A stretch of DNA of 10,402 nt from JBBRLG01 sp038231495 (GTDB lineage: Bacteria; Planctomycetota; Planctomycetia; Gemmatales; Gemmataceae). The position numbers and the translations under genes are program-made. Under the pieces are notes generated by a model. The model made no database searches. It saw nothing but the letters and a program-made list of their open reading frames with translations, and had not been told where the DNA came from. Location of the stretch: NCBI GenBank assembly GCA_038231495.1, contig JBBRLG010000252.1:1-10402 (forward strand). The letters run 5' to 3'. Shown piece after piece: positions 1-6,170 of this stretch (its first letter is position 1; every line of letters begins with the position of its first letter).

Positions 1-100
1 CGTAACGGTGGCAGCCTAAGAATGGTCCGGTGTGTGGGGGGTAGAGGTTTGCCGCTTGCGGCTGCGCGCTGGCGGGCGCTCAGCCGCAAGCGGCAATCCA
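1..100. other. Gene-free region downstream of leuS
   Basis: These 100 bases lie beyond the leuS stop codon and hold no credible coding sequence. The only clear structure is the long hairpin at 49-96. An open frame that enters from here on the plus strand is antisense to the leuS 3' end and has no protein family character. Confidence 0.7.
49..96 (-). terminator. Long hairpin just after the leuS stop, probable terminator
   Basis: A 16-bp perfect inverted repeat (TTGCCGCTTGCGGCTG at 49-64, its complement at 81-96) begins 4 nt past the leuS stop codon. Inside it GCGC at 66-69 can pair with GCGC at 76-79, so the hairpin is longer than the outer stem alone. No T-tract follows on either strand, so it is not a textbook intrinsic terminator. 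Its place directly after the gene still makes transcript ending or 3'-end protection the likeliest role. It could instead be a copy of a dispersed intergenic palindrome. Confidence 0.55.
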
Positions 101-2812
101 TCACCCGATCACAATATTAACCAATTTCCCCTTCACCGGAATAACCTTCTTGACCTGCTTACCTTCGAGCAGCGCGCGGACGCCAGCGTCCTCCAACACC
201 CTTTGCTTGAGCGGCTCGTCGTCCAACCCGGCCGGCAATGTCAGGCGCGCACGCACCTTGCCGTTGATCTGCACCGCCACCTCGACCTCATCGCGCGTGA
301 GCAGCGCGGCGTCATAAGTCGGCCACGGCTCGTAGGCCAGCGTTTCCTTGTGACCGAGCGCGTGCCACAGCTCTTCGGCCAAGTGTGGCGCGAAGGGACT
401 GAGCAACAGCACGAACGTTTCCAGCACACTTCGCGGCCGCACCGGCAACGGCGTCAGGTGGTTGGTCAACTCCATCATCGCCGCGATGGCGGTGTTGAAA
501 CGCATACCGTCCAGGTCGTCGGTCACTTTCTGGATCGTGTGGTGCAACCGCCGCCGGGTCTCGCGGTCGGGTTCCACGTCCTGCACGCTTTCGAGCAGCG
601 TAACCTCTTCGCTGCGATCGCTGAAAAACAACCGCCAGACACGGCCTAGAAAGCGGTAGACGCCCTCGACGCCCTTCATGCTCCACGGCTTCGTCGCTTC
701 GAGCGGACCCATGAACATTTCGTAGAGTCGCAAGCTGTCCGCGCCGTACTCATTAACGACATCATCCGGGTTAATTACATTACCTCGGGCCTTCGACATC
801 TTTTCAGCCACTGCCTCAACCTCGATCTGAGTCCCTTCGAGATAGTAGCTCTTGTCGCGCTCCTCGATCTTGTCGGCCATGACCCGCTCTCGGAGTGTGG
901 CAGTTTCACCCACTTCCGCATAGGAGATCATTGCACCGCTAACGGCGTCCTTGTGGACGTAGTAAACCATGCCCAGGATCATGCCCTGGTTCACGAGCCG
1001 CTGGAACGGCTCCGCCGTATGCACATGGCCGCGGTCGAACAGCACCTTGTGCCAGAAACGCGAATACAGCAAGTGCAAGACCGCGTGCTCCGCGCCGCCG
1101 ACGTACAGGTCCACCGGCATCCAGTATTTCTCTTTTTGCGGATCGCAGAAGACCTTGTTATTCTTCGGGTCGATGTAGCGCAGGTAGTACCAGCACGAGC
1201 CGGCCCATTGCGGCATCGTGTTCGTTTCGCGGCGGTAGCGCTTGCCGTTGCGCGTCACGTACAGCCAGTCGGTCGCCTTGCCCAGCGGCGGTTCGGGCTT
1301 GCCGGACGGTTTGAAGTCTTCCAGGTCCGGCAACTGCAAGGGCAAGTCCTCCGGCGACAGCGGCTCGATCGCGCCGGTTGGTTTGCCCTGGTCATCCAAC
1401 TCGTGCAGGATCGGGAACGGCTCGCCCCAGTAGCGTTGCCGGCTGAACAGCCAGTCGCGCAGCTTATAGTTGATCTTGCGATTGCCGACGCCGCGTGCTT
1501 CGAGGTGCGCGATCATCTTTTGCTTGGCGTCGTCGATGCCCAGGCCGTTCAAGAAGCCACTATTGATGGCAGGCCCGTCACCGACGTACGCCTTGCCTTC
1601 CCAACCTGGCGGGGGCTGAACCGTGCGAAGGATCGGCAGATCAAAGACCTCGGCGAATTCCCAGTCGCGCTCGTCCTGGCCCGGCACCGCCATGATTGCT
1701 CCGGTACCGTAGGTCGCCAGCACATAGTCGGCGATCCAGATCGGGATTTTCTCCAGGTTCACTGGATTGATCGCGTACGCGCCGGTAAAGACCCCGGTTT
1801 TCTTCTTCGCCAATTCGGTGCGCTCCAGGTCACTCTTGCGCGCCGCTTCGGCTTTGTACTGCTGTACGGCGGCGCGCTGCTCCGGCGTCGTCATCGCATC
1901 GACCAGCGGATGCTCCGGGGACAGCACCATGTAAGTAGCGCCGTACAGCGTGTCGGGCCGCGTCGTGAACACGCAGATCATGCCGGCCCCTGTGCCCGCA
2001 ATCCCGAAATCGACCTCGGCCCCCTCGCTCTTGCCGATCCAGTCGTGCTGCATCTTTTTGATGGAGGGCGACCAATCGACCGTGGCCAGGTCGTCCAGCA
2101 ACCGCTCGGCATACGCCGTGATGCGTAGCAGCCATTGCTTGAGCGGCATGCGCACCACCGGGTGGTTGCCGCGCTCCGACTTGCCGTCGATCACCTCTTC
2201 GTTGGCCAGCACCGTGCCCAGTTCCGCGCACCAGTTCACCGGCACCTCGGCCTGGTACGCCAGCCGTTTGCTGTCGCGGTAAGCGCGCACGGCAAACTCG
2301 CCCTGTTGCTGCACGTCCAGCGGGATCGGCAGTTCGGCGATGGGCCGGCCCTTTTTCATCTCCGGGTCGTACCAGGTGTCGAACAGTTGCAGGAAAATCC
2401 ATTGCGTCCAGCGGACGTATTCCGGGTCGGTAGTATCGACTTCGCGGTCCCAGTCGTAGCTGAAGCCGAGCATCTGGATTTGCCGGCGAAAGGTGTCGAT
2501 GTTCTTGGCGGTGGTGACGCGCGGGTGGGTGCCGGTGCTGATGGCGTACTGCTCGGCGGGCAAGCCGAAGGCGTCCCAGCCCATCGGGTGCAGGACGTTG
2601 AAGCCGGCCATGCGCTTGTAGCGAGCCAGGATGTCGGTGGCGGTGTAGCCCTCGGGGTGGCCGACGTGCAGGCCGCTGCCGCTGGGGTAGGGGAACATGT
2701 CGAGAATGTAGAACTTCGGCTTGTCCGAGCTGTCCGGCGTGCGGAAGGTCTTGTTTTTCAGCCAGTATTCCTGCCAGCGCGGCTCGATGGCCTTCGGATT
2801 GAAACTCGGCAT
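101..2812 (-). CDS. leuS: Leucyl-tRNA synthetase (LeuRS)
   Basis: Cytoplasmic class I aminoacyl-tRNA synthetase that activates leucine with ATP and loads it on tRNA-Leu. The 903-residue product reads full length (the usual bacterial form is about 860). Visible landmarks in order: the HIGH-type signature HVGH at residues 49-52 after PYPSGSGL; the CP1 editing domain with TTRPDT at 283-288 and GTGAIMAVPGQDERD ending at D383; the RQRYWGEPFP segment; NTMPQWAGSCWYYLRY; an insertion of roughly 55 residues before the second ATP motif, like the leucine-specific domain of some LeuRS; and the KMSKS-equivalent KMSKA at 671-675. The C-terminus VKKVIPVKGKLVNIVIG is typical. Two variants stand out: Ala for the last Ser of KMSKS, and Gln379 where PGHD is common. 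The ATG at 2812 starts the conserved N-terminus (FNPKAIEPRWQEYW); only a weak G-rich SD (GGGGGA) lies 3 nt upstream. The gene follows the ATE/Bpt gene on the same strand after 413 bp containing a palindromic element, so it may have its own promoter, though none is convincing. Confidence 0.98.
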   Translation of the reverse strand: MPSFNPKAIEPRWQEYWLKNKTFRTPDSSDKPKFYILDMFPYPSGSGLHVGHPEGYTATDILARYKRMAGFNVLHPMGWDAFGLPAEQYAISTGTHPRVTTAKNIDTFRRQIQMLGFSYDWDREVDTTDPEYVRWTQWIFLQLFDTWYDPEMKKGRPIAELPIPLDVQQQGEFAVRAYRDSKRLAYQAEVPVNWCAELGTVLANEEVIDGKSERGNHPVVRMPLKQWLLRITAYAERLLDDLATVDWSPSIKKMQHDWIGKSEGAEVDFGIAGTGAGMICVFTTRPDTLYGATYMVLSPEHPLVDAMTTPEQRAAVQQYKAEAARKSDLERTELAKKKTGVFTGAYAINPVNLEKIPIWIADYVLATYGTGAIMAVPGQDERDWEFAEVFDLPILRTVQPPPGWEGKAYVGDGPAINSGFLNGLGIDDAKQKMIAHLEARGVGNRKINYKLRDWLFSRQRYWGEPFPILHELDDQGKPTGAIEPLSPEDLPLQLPDLEDFKPSGKPEPPLGKATDWLYVTRNGKRYRRETNTMPQWAGSCWYYLRYIDPKNNKVFCDPQKEKYWMPVDLYVGGAEHAVLHLLYSRFWHKVLFDRGHVHTAEPFQRLVNQGMILGMVYYVHKDAVSGAMISYAEVGETATLRERVMADKIEERDKSYYLEGTQIEVEAVAEKMSKARGNVINPDDVVNEYGADSLRLYEMFMGPLEATKPWSMKGVEGVYRFLGRVWRLFFSDRSEEVTLLESVQDVEPDRETRRRLHHTIQKVTDDLDGMRFNTAIAAMMELTNHLTPLPVRPRSVLETFVLLLSPFAPHLAEELWHALGHKETLAYEPWPTYDAALLTRDEVEVAVQINGKVRARLTLPAGLDDEPLKQRVLEDAGVRALLEGKQVKKVIPVKGKLVNIVIG

Positions 2813-2865
2813 GATCCCCCGCTCACTTCAAGAGGTACACGGATTGTCTGGCGTTATCCTACGGG

Positions 2866-2907
2866 GAGATTAAACCACGGAATACACGGAAAACACGGAA
2901 AAAAGAC
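2866..2907 (+). repeat. Left 42-bp arm of the palindromic element
   Basis: The arm reads GAGATTAAACCACGGAATAC and on to GAC at 2907, and is the exact reverse complement of 3182-3223. It contains short tandem units close to ACACGGAAA with a 9-bp period, followed by an A-run. Confidence 0.9.
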
Positions 2908-2908
2908 G

Positions 2909-3150
2909 GTAACCGTTCACCGGGTGCGGGCAGTGGACCTGATTGGACATCAACGGCAGGAGAGAATCCAGGGGGGGTGTGTCAGGGGGTCGGGAAACGA
3001 ACTTCCCCAAGAGAATACCCGATAAGCACTTGCGGAAGTAAAGTTCGTTTCCTTTGCTCTCAAGCTACGAGAAGCGAATGGGTCGTCGCGGAAATGATAG
3101 CGCGCCCTGTCTACGGTTGGCTGGTTTTCAACAACGCGGTGAACGGTTAC
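2909..3150. repeat. Middle 14-bp inverted repeat pair
   Basis: GTAACCGTTCACCG at 2909-2922 is repeated in inverse as CGGTGAACGGTTAC at 3137-3150. The left copy lies 1 bp inside the outer arm and the right copy 31 bp inside, so the element is asymmetric. The 9-mer AAAAGACGG (2901-2909 and 3151-3159) appears as a direct repeat beside these arms, which suggests a local duplication or rearrangement. Confidence 0.85.
2993..3052. repeat. Inner 12-bp inverted repeat pair (stem-loop)
   Basis: GGAAACGAACTT at 2993-3004 faces AAGTTCGTTTCC at 3041-3052 across a 36-nt loop. A shifted alternative pairing ACTTCC (3001-3006) with GGAAGT (3034-3039) is possible within the loop. It lies at the core of the larger palindromic element. 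Confidence 0.8.
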
Positions 3151-3181
3151 AAAAGACGGAAGGCAAAAGCATGGTTCTTCT

Positions 3182-3223
3182 GTCTTTTTTCCGTGTTTTC
3201 CGTGTATTCCGTGGTTTAATCTC
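3182..3223 (-). repeat. Right 42-bp arm of the palindromic element
   Basis: Exact reverse complement of 2866-2907, ending in GTGGTTTAATCTC. It sits directly downstream of the ATE/Bpt stop codon, so it would form the start of that gene's 3' untranslated transcript. Confidence 0.9.
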
Positions 3224-3225
3224 TT

Positions 3226-4014
3226 CTACCGCCGGCAGTCGTGCCACGCGCCATCCTGCTGGCGGAGCTGGTTTGGCGCGAAACGCATCTTATACGCCAT
3301 CGATCCGCAGCCTTCGACGTAATACCCAAGGTAGACGTACGGCAGTCCCCGCCGCCGGGCCTGCTCGATGGTACACAGCACGTTCCAGGTGCCGAGCGAC
3401 CGTTCGCGCTCGTCGGGGTCGTAGACGAAGTAGATCGCCGACAACCCGCCGGCCAACGACGGCGTAGCGGGTTCGTTCAATAGGTTGAGCGGCAACCGGT
3501 CGGGAGGTTCGCGCGCCGCGACACCCGGCAAGTGATCGACGTAGCCGACGCCGACCAGCCTGTCGTCCCGGTAGTAGCACCACTCCTCGACCGCAAACGG
3601 CTGATGCACGAACGAACTGACGTAGCCGTTCACGTCCTTGCCGGGGTGTTCGGGCCAACCTTTCGTCTCACTCTGAAAAGCGTGGAAGCGGTCGTACAGT
3701 GCTAACTTCGCCTTCGTCACTGCCGGTTCGCCGATGCGCAACTCGATGACGCCCTGGTTCAGCTGGCGCACGCGCTTCTGGCTGCGGTCGGGGCGGAAAT
3801 CATTTACCGAAATGCGAATGGCCTGGCATTCGCGGCAACCCTCACAAACCGGGCGGAAAAGGACGGTGCCGAAATGTCGCCAACCCTCGTAAATGCGCTG
3901 GAGGTATTCGGCAGGCGTGATGGCGGCGACGTACTCGTATTCCATCCGCTGGTCGCGGTCGGGCAGGTAGCCGCAAGTGTGCGGGGCGGTGACGTAACGA
4001 AAGAGCGATTCCAT
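3226..4014 (-). CDS. bpt: ATE/Bpt-family aminoacyl-tRNA-protein transferase (N-degron leucyl/arginyltransferase)
   Basis: This 262-residue protein matches the bacterial ATE/Bpt family, cytoplasmic enzymes that move an amino acid from aminoacyl-tRNA to the N-terminus of proteins with acidic or otherwise secondary destabilising residues, marking them for ClpS/ClpAP-type proteolysis. The N-terminal half shows PHTCGYLPDRDQRMEYEYV (Cys14) and FRPVCEGCRECQAIRIS (Cys57, Cys60, Cys63), the conserved Cys set of the family, then NDFRPDRSQKR. The C-terminal GNAT-like half shows SLGTWNVL (206-213), YVYLGYYVEGC (226-236) and MAYKMRFAP (239-247). About 25 Pro-rich residues at 163-188 look like an insertion relative to the Vibrio Bpt sequence as I remember it. 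The gene starts 9 nt after the upstream SDR stop and has no strong SD, which fits translation coupled to the SDR. Sequence alone does not settle whether Leu or Arg is transferred. I favour leucine because of the bacterial family and the downstream leuS. Confidence 0.92.
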   Translation of the reverse strand: MESLFRYVTAPHTCGYLPDRDQRMEYEYVAAITPAEYLQRIYEGWRHFGTVLFRPVCEGCRECQAIRISVNDFRPDRSQKRVRQLNQGVIELRIGEPAVTKAKLALYDRFHAFQSETKGWPEHPGKDVNGYVSSFVHQPFAVEEWCYYRDDRLVGVGYVDHLPGVAAREPPDRLPLNLLNEPATPSLAGGLSAIYFVYDPDERERSLGTWNVLCTIEQARRRGLPYVYLGYYVEGCGSMAYKMRFAPNQLRQQDGAWHDCRR

Positions 4015-4023
4015 GACGGGGAC

Positions 4024-4806
4024 TCATTTGCGGGCGGTGTGCCGTAACAGCGCACGGCCGGCCAGCCAGTCGCTCAAGCGGTGCGGCAGGTAACGGATCA
4101 ACCGGACCTGCCAGACCATCGGCCGCGGGAAGGCGACGAAACTCTTGCGCGCCCGCACCGCCGCGATCATGTGCCGGACCGCGTCCTGCAACTCCATCCT
4201 ATTCGACTGCGGCAAATTCAGGCCATCCGTCATCGGCGTCCGCACCCAGCCGGGGCAGATAGTTGTGCAAGCGATGCCGAAGGGCCGCAACTCGACACGC
4301 AGCGAGTCGAACAGGGCGTTGACGCCGGCCTTGCTCGCGCAGTAGGCGCTCATCAGAGGCAGTCCGCGGTAAGACGCCAGGCTCGAAAGGGCGACGAGAT
4401 GGCCGCGGCGTCGTTCGCGCATCGCCGGCAACACCGCCGCGACGCTGTTGGCGACGCCGATCAAGTTGACGTTGACGTGCGCGGCGAAATCCTCGGCAAC
4501 GAAATCGGTCGCGGGCGTGGCGCGGCCGATGCCGGCACTGGCGATGAGCATGTCGGTCGGGCCGAGTTGAGTTTCCAGAGCGGCGACGGCGGCACGAACC
4601 GCCGCGGCATCCGTCACGTCGGCGACGGCGGTGCCGCAGCGCTGGCCGCTGTTCTTTAGCTCAGCGGCCAGGGCGTCAAGCGCGGCCGGCTGCCGGTCAA
4701 TGGCGGCGATGACCGCGCCCTGCTCGGCAAGGGTAAGGGCCAACTGCCTGCCGATGCCGCTGCCCGCCCCGGTGATGAGGACGACGCGCTTGGTGAAGGA
4801 ATCCAT
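4024..4806 (-). CDS. Short-chain dehydrogenase/reductase (classical SDR)
   Basis: A 260-residue NAD(P)-dependent oxidoreductase of the classical SDR family with a Rossmann fold, expected in the cytoplasm. Visible motifs: the cofactor-binding TGAGSGIG at 12-19, D63 in ADVTD (adenine-ring contact), SAG at 90-92 in place of the usual NAG, N114, and the catalytic S142, Y155 and K159 (YCASK), followed by CPGWVRTPMTD. IDRQ after the second strand has an acidic residue, which usually favours NAD over NADP. The C-terminal 30 residues (RPMVWQVRLIRYLPHRLSDW and on) are amphipathic and basic, as in SDRs that associate with membranes or act on lipids, but no substrate can be named. I chose the ATG at 4806 because it begins the Rossmann fold directly; a longer frame back to 4878 would only overlap the preceding gene. 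An AAGGAG sits 13 nt upstream inside the end of that gene. The gene starts 4 nt after the oxidoreductase stop and ends 9 nt before ATE/Bpt. Confidence 0.93.
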   Translation of the reverse strand: MDSFTKRVVLITGAGSGIGRQLALTLAEQGAVIAAIDRQPAALDALAAELKNSGQRCGTAVADVTDAAAVRAAVAALETQLGPTDMLIASAGIGRATPATDFVAEDFAAHVNVNLIGVANSVAAVLPAMRERRRGHLVALSSLASYRGLPLMSAYCASKAGVNALFDSLRVELRPFGIACTTICPGWVRTPMTDGLNLPQSNRMELQDAVRHMIAAVRARKSFVAFPRPMVWQVRLIRYLPHRLSDWLAGRALLRHTARK

Positions 4807-4810
4807 CCGC

Positions 4811-5833
4811 TTACTTTTGCTCCTTCGCAACTTGCGCGCGCGCCTTGGCCAACACACTCTCGATGGTGACGACTGCACCGTCCTTGCGCTTGCTCTCGTC
4901 GGCGGCTTCCATGAACGCGAACAACTCGATGGTTTCTGCCGCGCTCACCGGCGGCTTGCCCGTCTTGAAGAACTTGCAAATCTCGCCCACCAGCGGCGCG
5001 TAATCGGGCGTCACCGTCGTCGCCTCGATGCCCCTGGAGCCGTAGACCACCATGCCGTATTCCTTTTTGCCAGACCGCAACCCGCGGAAGGTGCCGACAC
5101 GACCGCCCTTCCACGTTCCCGTCACCAGGTCGGTGTCCTTGGTTTTGGTGCGCGCCACCGACTCGCAACCCGGCCCCATGACGGCGAATAGGTTCTCGAC
5201 GCCGTGGACGCCGTACCAGAACAGATCGGGGTGATGCTCCTCAATCTCGCAGGGGGCGTGCGTCGCGCAACCGAGAATGTCGCCGACCTTCGCGTTGCCC
5301 GCAAGCTTGCCAATTTCCGGAGCGAAACGCAGCGACGAGCTGGAAAAGACCGGCACATTGTTCGCCTGCGCCAGGTCGTAAATACGCAGCGCATCGGCCA
5401 GCGACCCCGCGACCGGCTTGTCGATGAACACGGGCTTTTTCGCCTTGAGGACCGGCTTGACCTGTTCGTAGTGCGGCCGGCCGTCAACGCTTTCCAGCAG
5501 CACGACATCGACCTTCTTCAGCAACTCGTCAATCGAATCGACGATCTCGACGCCGTATTTTTCCTTGAGTTGCTTGGTGAAGCCTTCGACGCGATCGCGG
5601 CTGGAGGGGATGTCGGCACTGCCGCCGGGAAACGCGGCGACGACGCGCACGCCGGCGAGGTCGCCCCTGGCCTCCGGGTTGTTCAGCAACTGGGTGAAGG
5701 CGACAACGTGCGAGGTGTCCAGGCCGATGATGCCCACCTTGATCGGCTTGACCGGCTCGTCCGCGACGGCGACGGTCGAGGATAGCGCCATGACCAGCAC
5801 CACGACGGAAAGGGAGAAGAGAGTACGCGCCAC
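4811..5833 (-). CDS. Exported Gfo/Idh/MocA-family oxidoreductase
   Basis: A 340-residue protein with a Gfo/Idh/MocA-like layout: an N-terminal Rossmann domain (KVGIIGLDTSH, 32-42), the EKP-type motif as IDKP at 137-140, and a C-terminal domain with HPDLFWYGVHGVENLF (201-216) and GTFRGLRSGKKEYG. Family members oxidise or reduce sugars and related compounds with NAD(P); no substrate is evident here. The first 24 residues (MARTLFSLSVVVLVMALS, then AVA before DEP) form a Sec-type signal peptide with an AxA cleavage site, so the protein is probably exported. The GTG start at 5833 is chosen over an ATG at 5977 because AGGAGG lies 9 nt upstream of it and the signal peptide begins exactly there; the longer version would bury the signal peptide behind about 48 residues of non-family sequence. 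The glycine-rich loop is unusual (G-I-I-G-L-D rather than GxGxxG), so dinucleotide binding may be altered. It is the first gene of the tight operon with the SDR and ATE/Bpt. Confidence 0.88.
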   Translation of the reverse strand: MARTLFSLSVVVLVMALSSTVAVADEPVKPIKVGIIGLDTSHVVAFTQLLNNPEARGDLAGVRVVAAFPGGSADIPSSRDRVEGFTKQLKEKYGVEIVDSIDELLKKVDVVLLESVDGRPHYEQVKPVLKAKKPVFIDKPVAGSLADALRIYDLAQANNVPVFSSSSLRFAPEIGKLAGNAKVGDILGCATHAPCEIEEHHPDLFWYGVHGVENLFAVMGPGCESVARTKTKDTDLVTGTWKGGRVGTFRGLRSGKKEYGMVVYGSRGIEATTVTPDYAPLVGEICKFFKTGKPPVSAAETIELFAFMEAADESKRKDGAVVTIESVLAKARAQVAKEQK

Positions 5834-5842
5834 GGGGAGTAT

Positions 5843-5848
5843 CCTCCT
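5843..5848 (-). promoter_or_regulatory. Shine-Dalgarno AGGAGG that fixes the GTG start at 5833
   Basis: A perfect AGGAGG on the minus strand lies 9 nt before the GTG at 5833-5831. It decides the start of the exported oxidoreductase, which would otherwise be drawn from an ATG 144 bases further upstream. Confidence 0.85.
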
Positions 5849-5894
5849 AAGACGGGAGAGATTACCAAGGGTTGTCCGCACTACTTTCAGGCTG

Positions 5895-5922
5895 ATTGTA
5901 TGGGCTGGAAGGACGCATACAA
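5895..5922 (-). promoter_or_regulatory. Candidate sigma70-type promoter for the oxidoreductase operon
   Basis: On the minus strand TACAAT (5900-5895) matches the -10 consensus in five of six positions. TTGTAT (5922-5917) lies 16 nt upstream as a weak -35 with only TTG conserved. The -10 lies about 60 bases before the GTG start. No operator or repeat flanks it. Confidence 0.35.
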
Positions 5923-6082
5923 GGCGTGTCCGATTGATCGGAGCCGCGACCGTCAGGGAGCGGTGCGGTGGTCGCAAAACGGCAGATCGCCATTCACGAA
6001 CGGAGCGCTACCGGTCACAATGACCCCGTGTGGCCTCCGCCAAATGATCCCTGGTGCGGGATGAAGGGAACGGTATTCGTCT

Positions 6083-6110
6083 CCTTGGGAGTGCCGCCGC
6101 ACTCCAAAGG
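6083..6110 (+). promoter_or_regulatory. Stem-loop in the leader of the WD40 gene
   Basis: CCTTGGGAGTGC (6083-6094) pairs with GCACTCCAAAGG (6099-6110) over a 4-nt loop, with one mismatch in 12 pairs. It lies 60 bases upstream of the chosen WD40 start. It could shape the mRNA leader, or be a protein-binding site if transcription starts downstream of it. No T-run follows, so a terminator is less likely. Confidence 0.5.
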
Positions 6111-6154
6111 GACAAGCACCTCCCTTGAACTTGCACTTGTATGCGACTGACCGC

Positions 6155-6160
6155 GGGAGG
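6155..6160 (+). promoter_or_regulatory. Shine-Dalgarno GGGAGG deciding the WD40 start at 6171
   Basis: GGGAGG ends 10 nt before the ATG at 6171. It argues against the in-frame upstream ATG at 6141, which would place this purine run inside the coding region, and against the later ATG at 6198. Confidence 0.6.
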
Positions 6161-6170
6161 GATCAAAGCC

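Larger units (their letters stand above)
2866..3223. repeat. Nested palindromic element between ATE/Bpt and leuS
   Basis: This 358-bp stretch fills most of the 413-bp gap between the transferase stop (3226) and the leuS start (2812). It has three sets of inverted repeats inside one another: perfect 42-bp outer arms (2866-2907 and 3182-3223), perfect 14-bp middle arms (2909-2922 and 3137-3150) and perfect 12-bp inner arms (2993-3004 and 3041-3052). No protein-like frame is present inside. The right outer arm stops 2 bp short of the transferase stop codon, and the left one 53 bp before leuS. The form suggests a MITE-like or fold-back repeat, but I see no clean target-site duplication (CTAC lies near both ends but is not flush with the arms). 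Confidence 0.8.
5834..6170. other. Divergent intergenic region
   Basis: This 337-bp region separates the minus-strand oxidoreductase operon from the plus-strand WD40 gene. It holds the AGGAGG of the former, a candidate promoter, a 12-bp stem-loop at 6083-6110 and the SD of the WD40 gene. A small plus-strand frame (GTG at 5968 to 6150) has no SD or family character and I do not call it a gene. Confidence 0.75.

Noticed and set aside
953..2128. A 391-codon open frame on the plus strand, and several shorter ones at 32-649 and 2135-3025
   Set aside because: They lie antisense to leuS, show low-complexity Arg/Val/His-rich composition typical of GC-rich shadows, and have no family motif, while leuS on the other strand is certain.
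2875..3223. A CRISPR array suggested by repeated CACGGAA units
   Set aside because: The units are 9 bp and contiguous, lack unique spacers, and the two clusters are inverted copies of each other; no cas gene is present.
2813..3225. A T-box leader for leuS
   Set aside because: I found no T-box-like conserved segment (AGGGUGGNACCGCG) on the minus strand; the region is explained by the inverted-repeat element.
2977..3467. Small plus-strand frames across the palindromic element, ending in FSVFSVYSVV or similar
   Set aside because: The peptide comes from the 9-bp repeat units, there is no SD, and the second frame overlaps ATE/Bpt antisense.
5946..5975. GCGACC/GGTCGC inverted repeat in the divergent region
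   Set aside because: Only 6 bp with an 18-nt loop in GC-rich DNA, which is expected by chance.
5968..6150. A 60-codon plus-strand frame ahead of the WD40 gene, considered as a leader peptide
   Set aside because: It starts with GTG without an SD, has no hydrophobic or regulatory-codon character, and contains the stem-loop that explains its unusual middle part.
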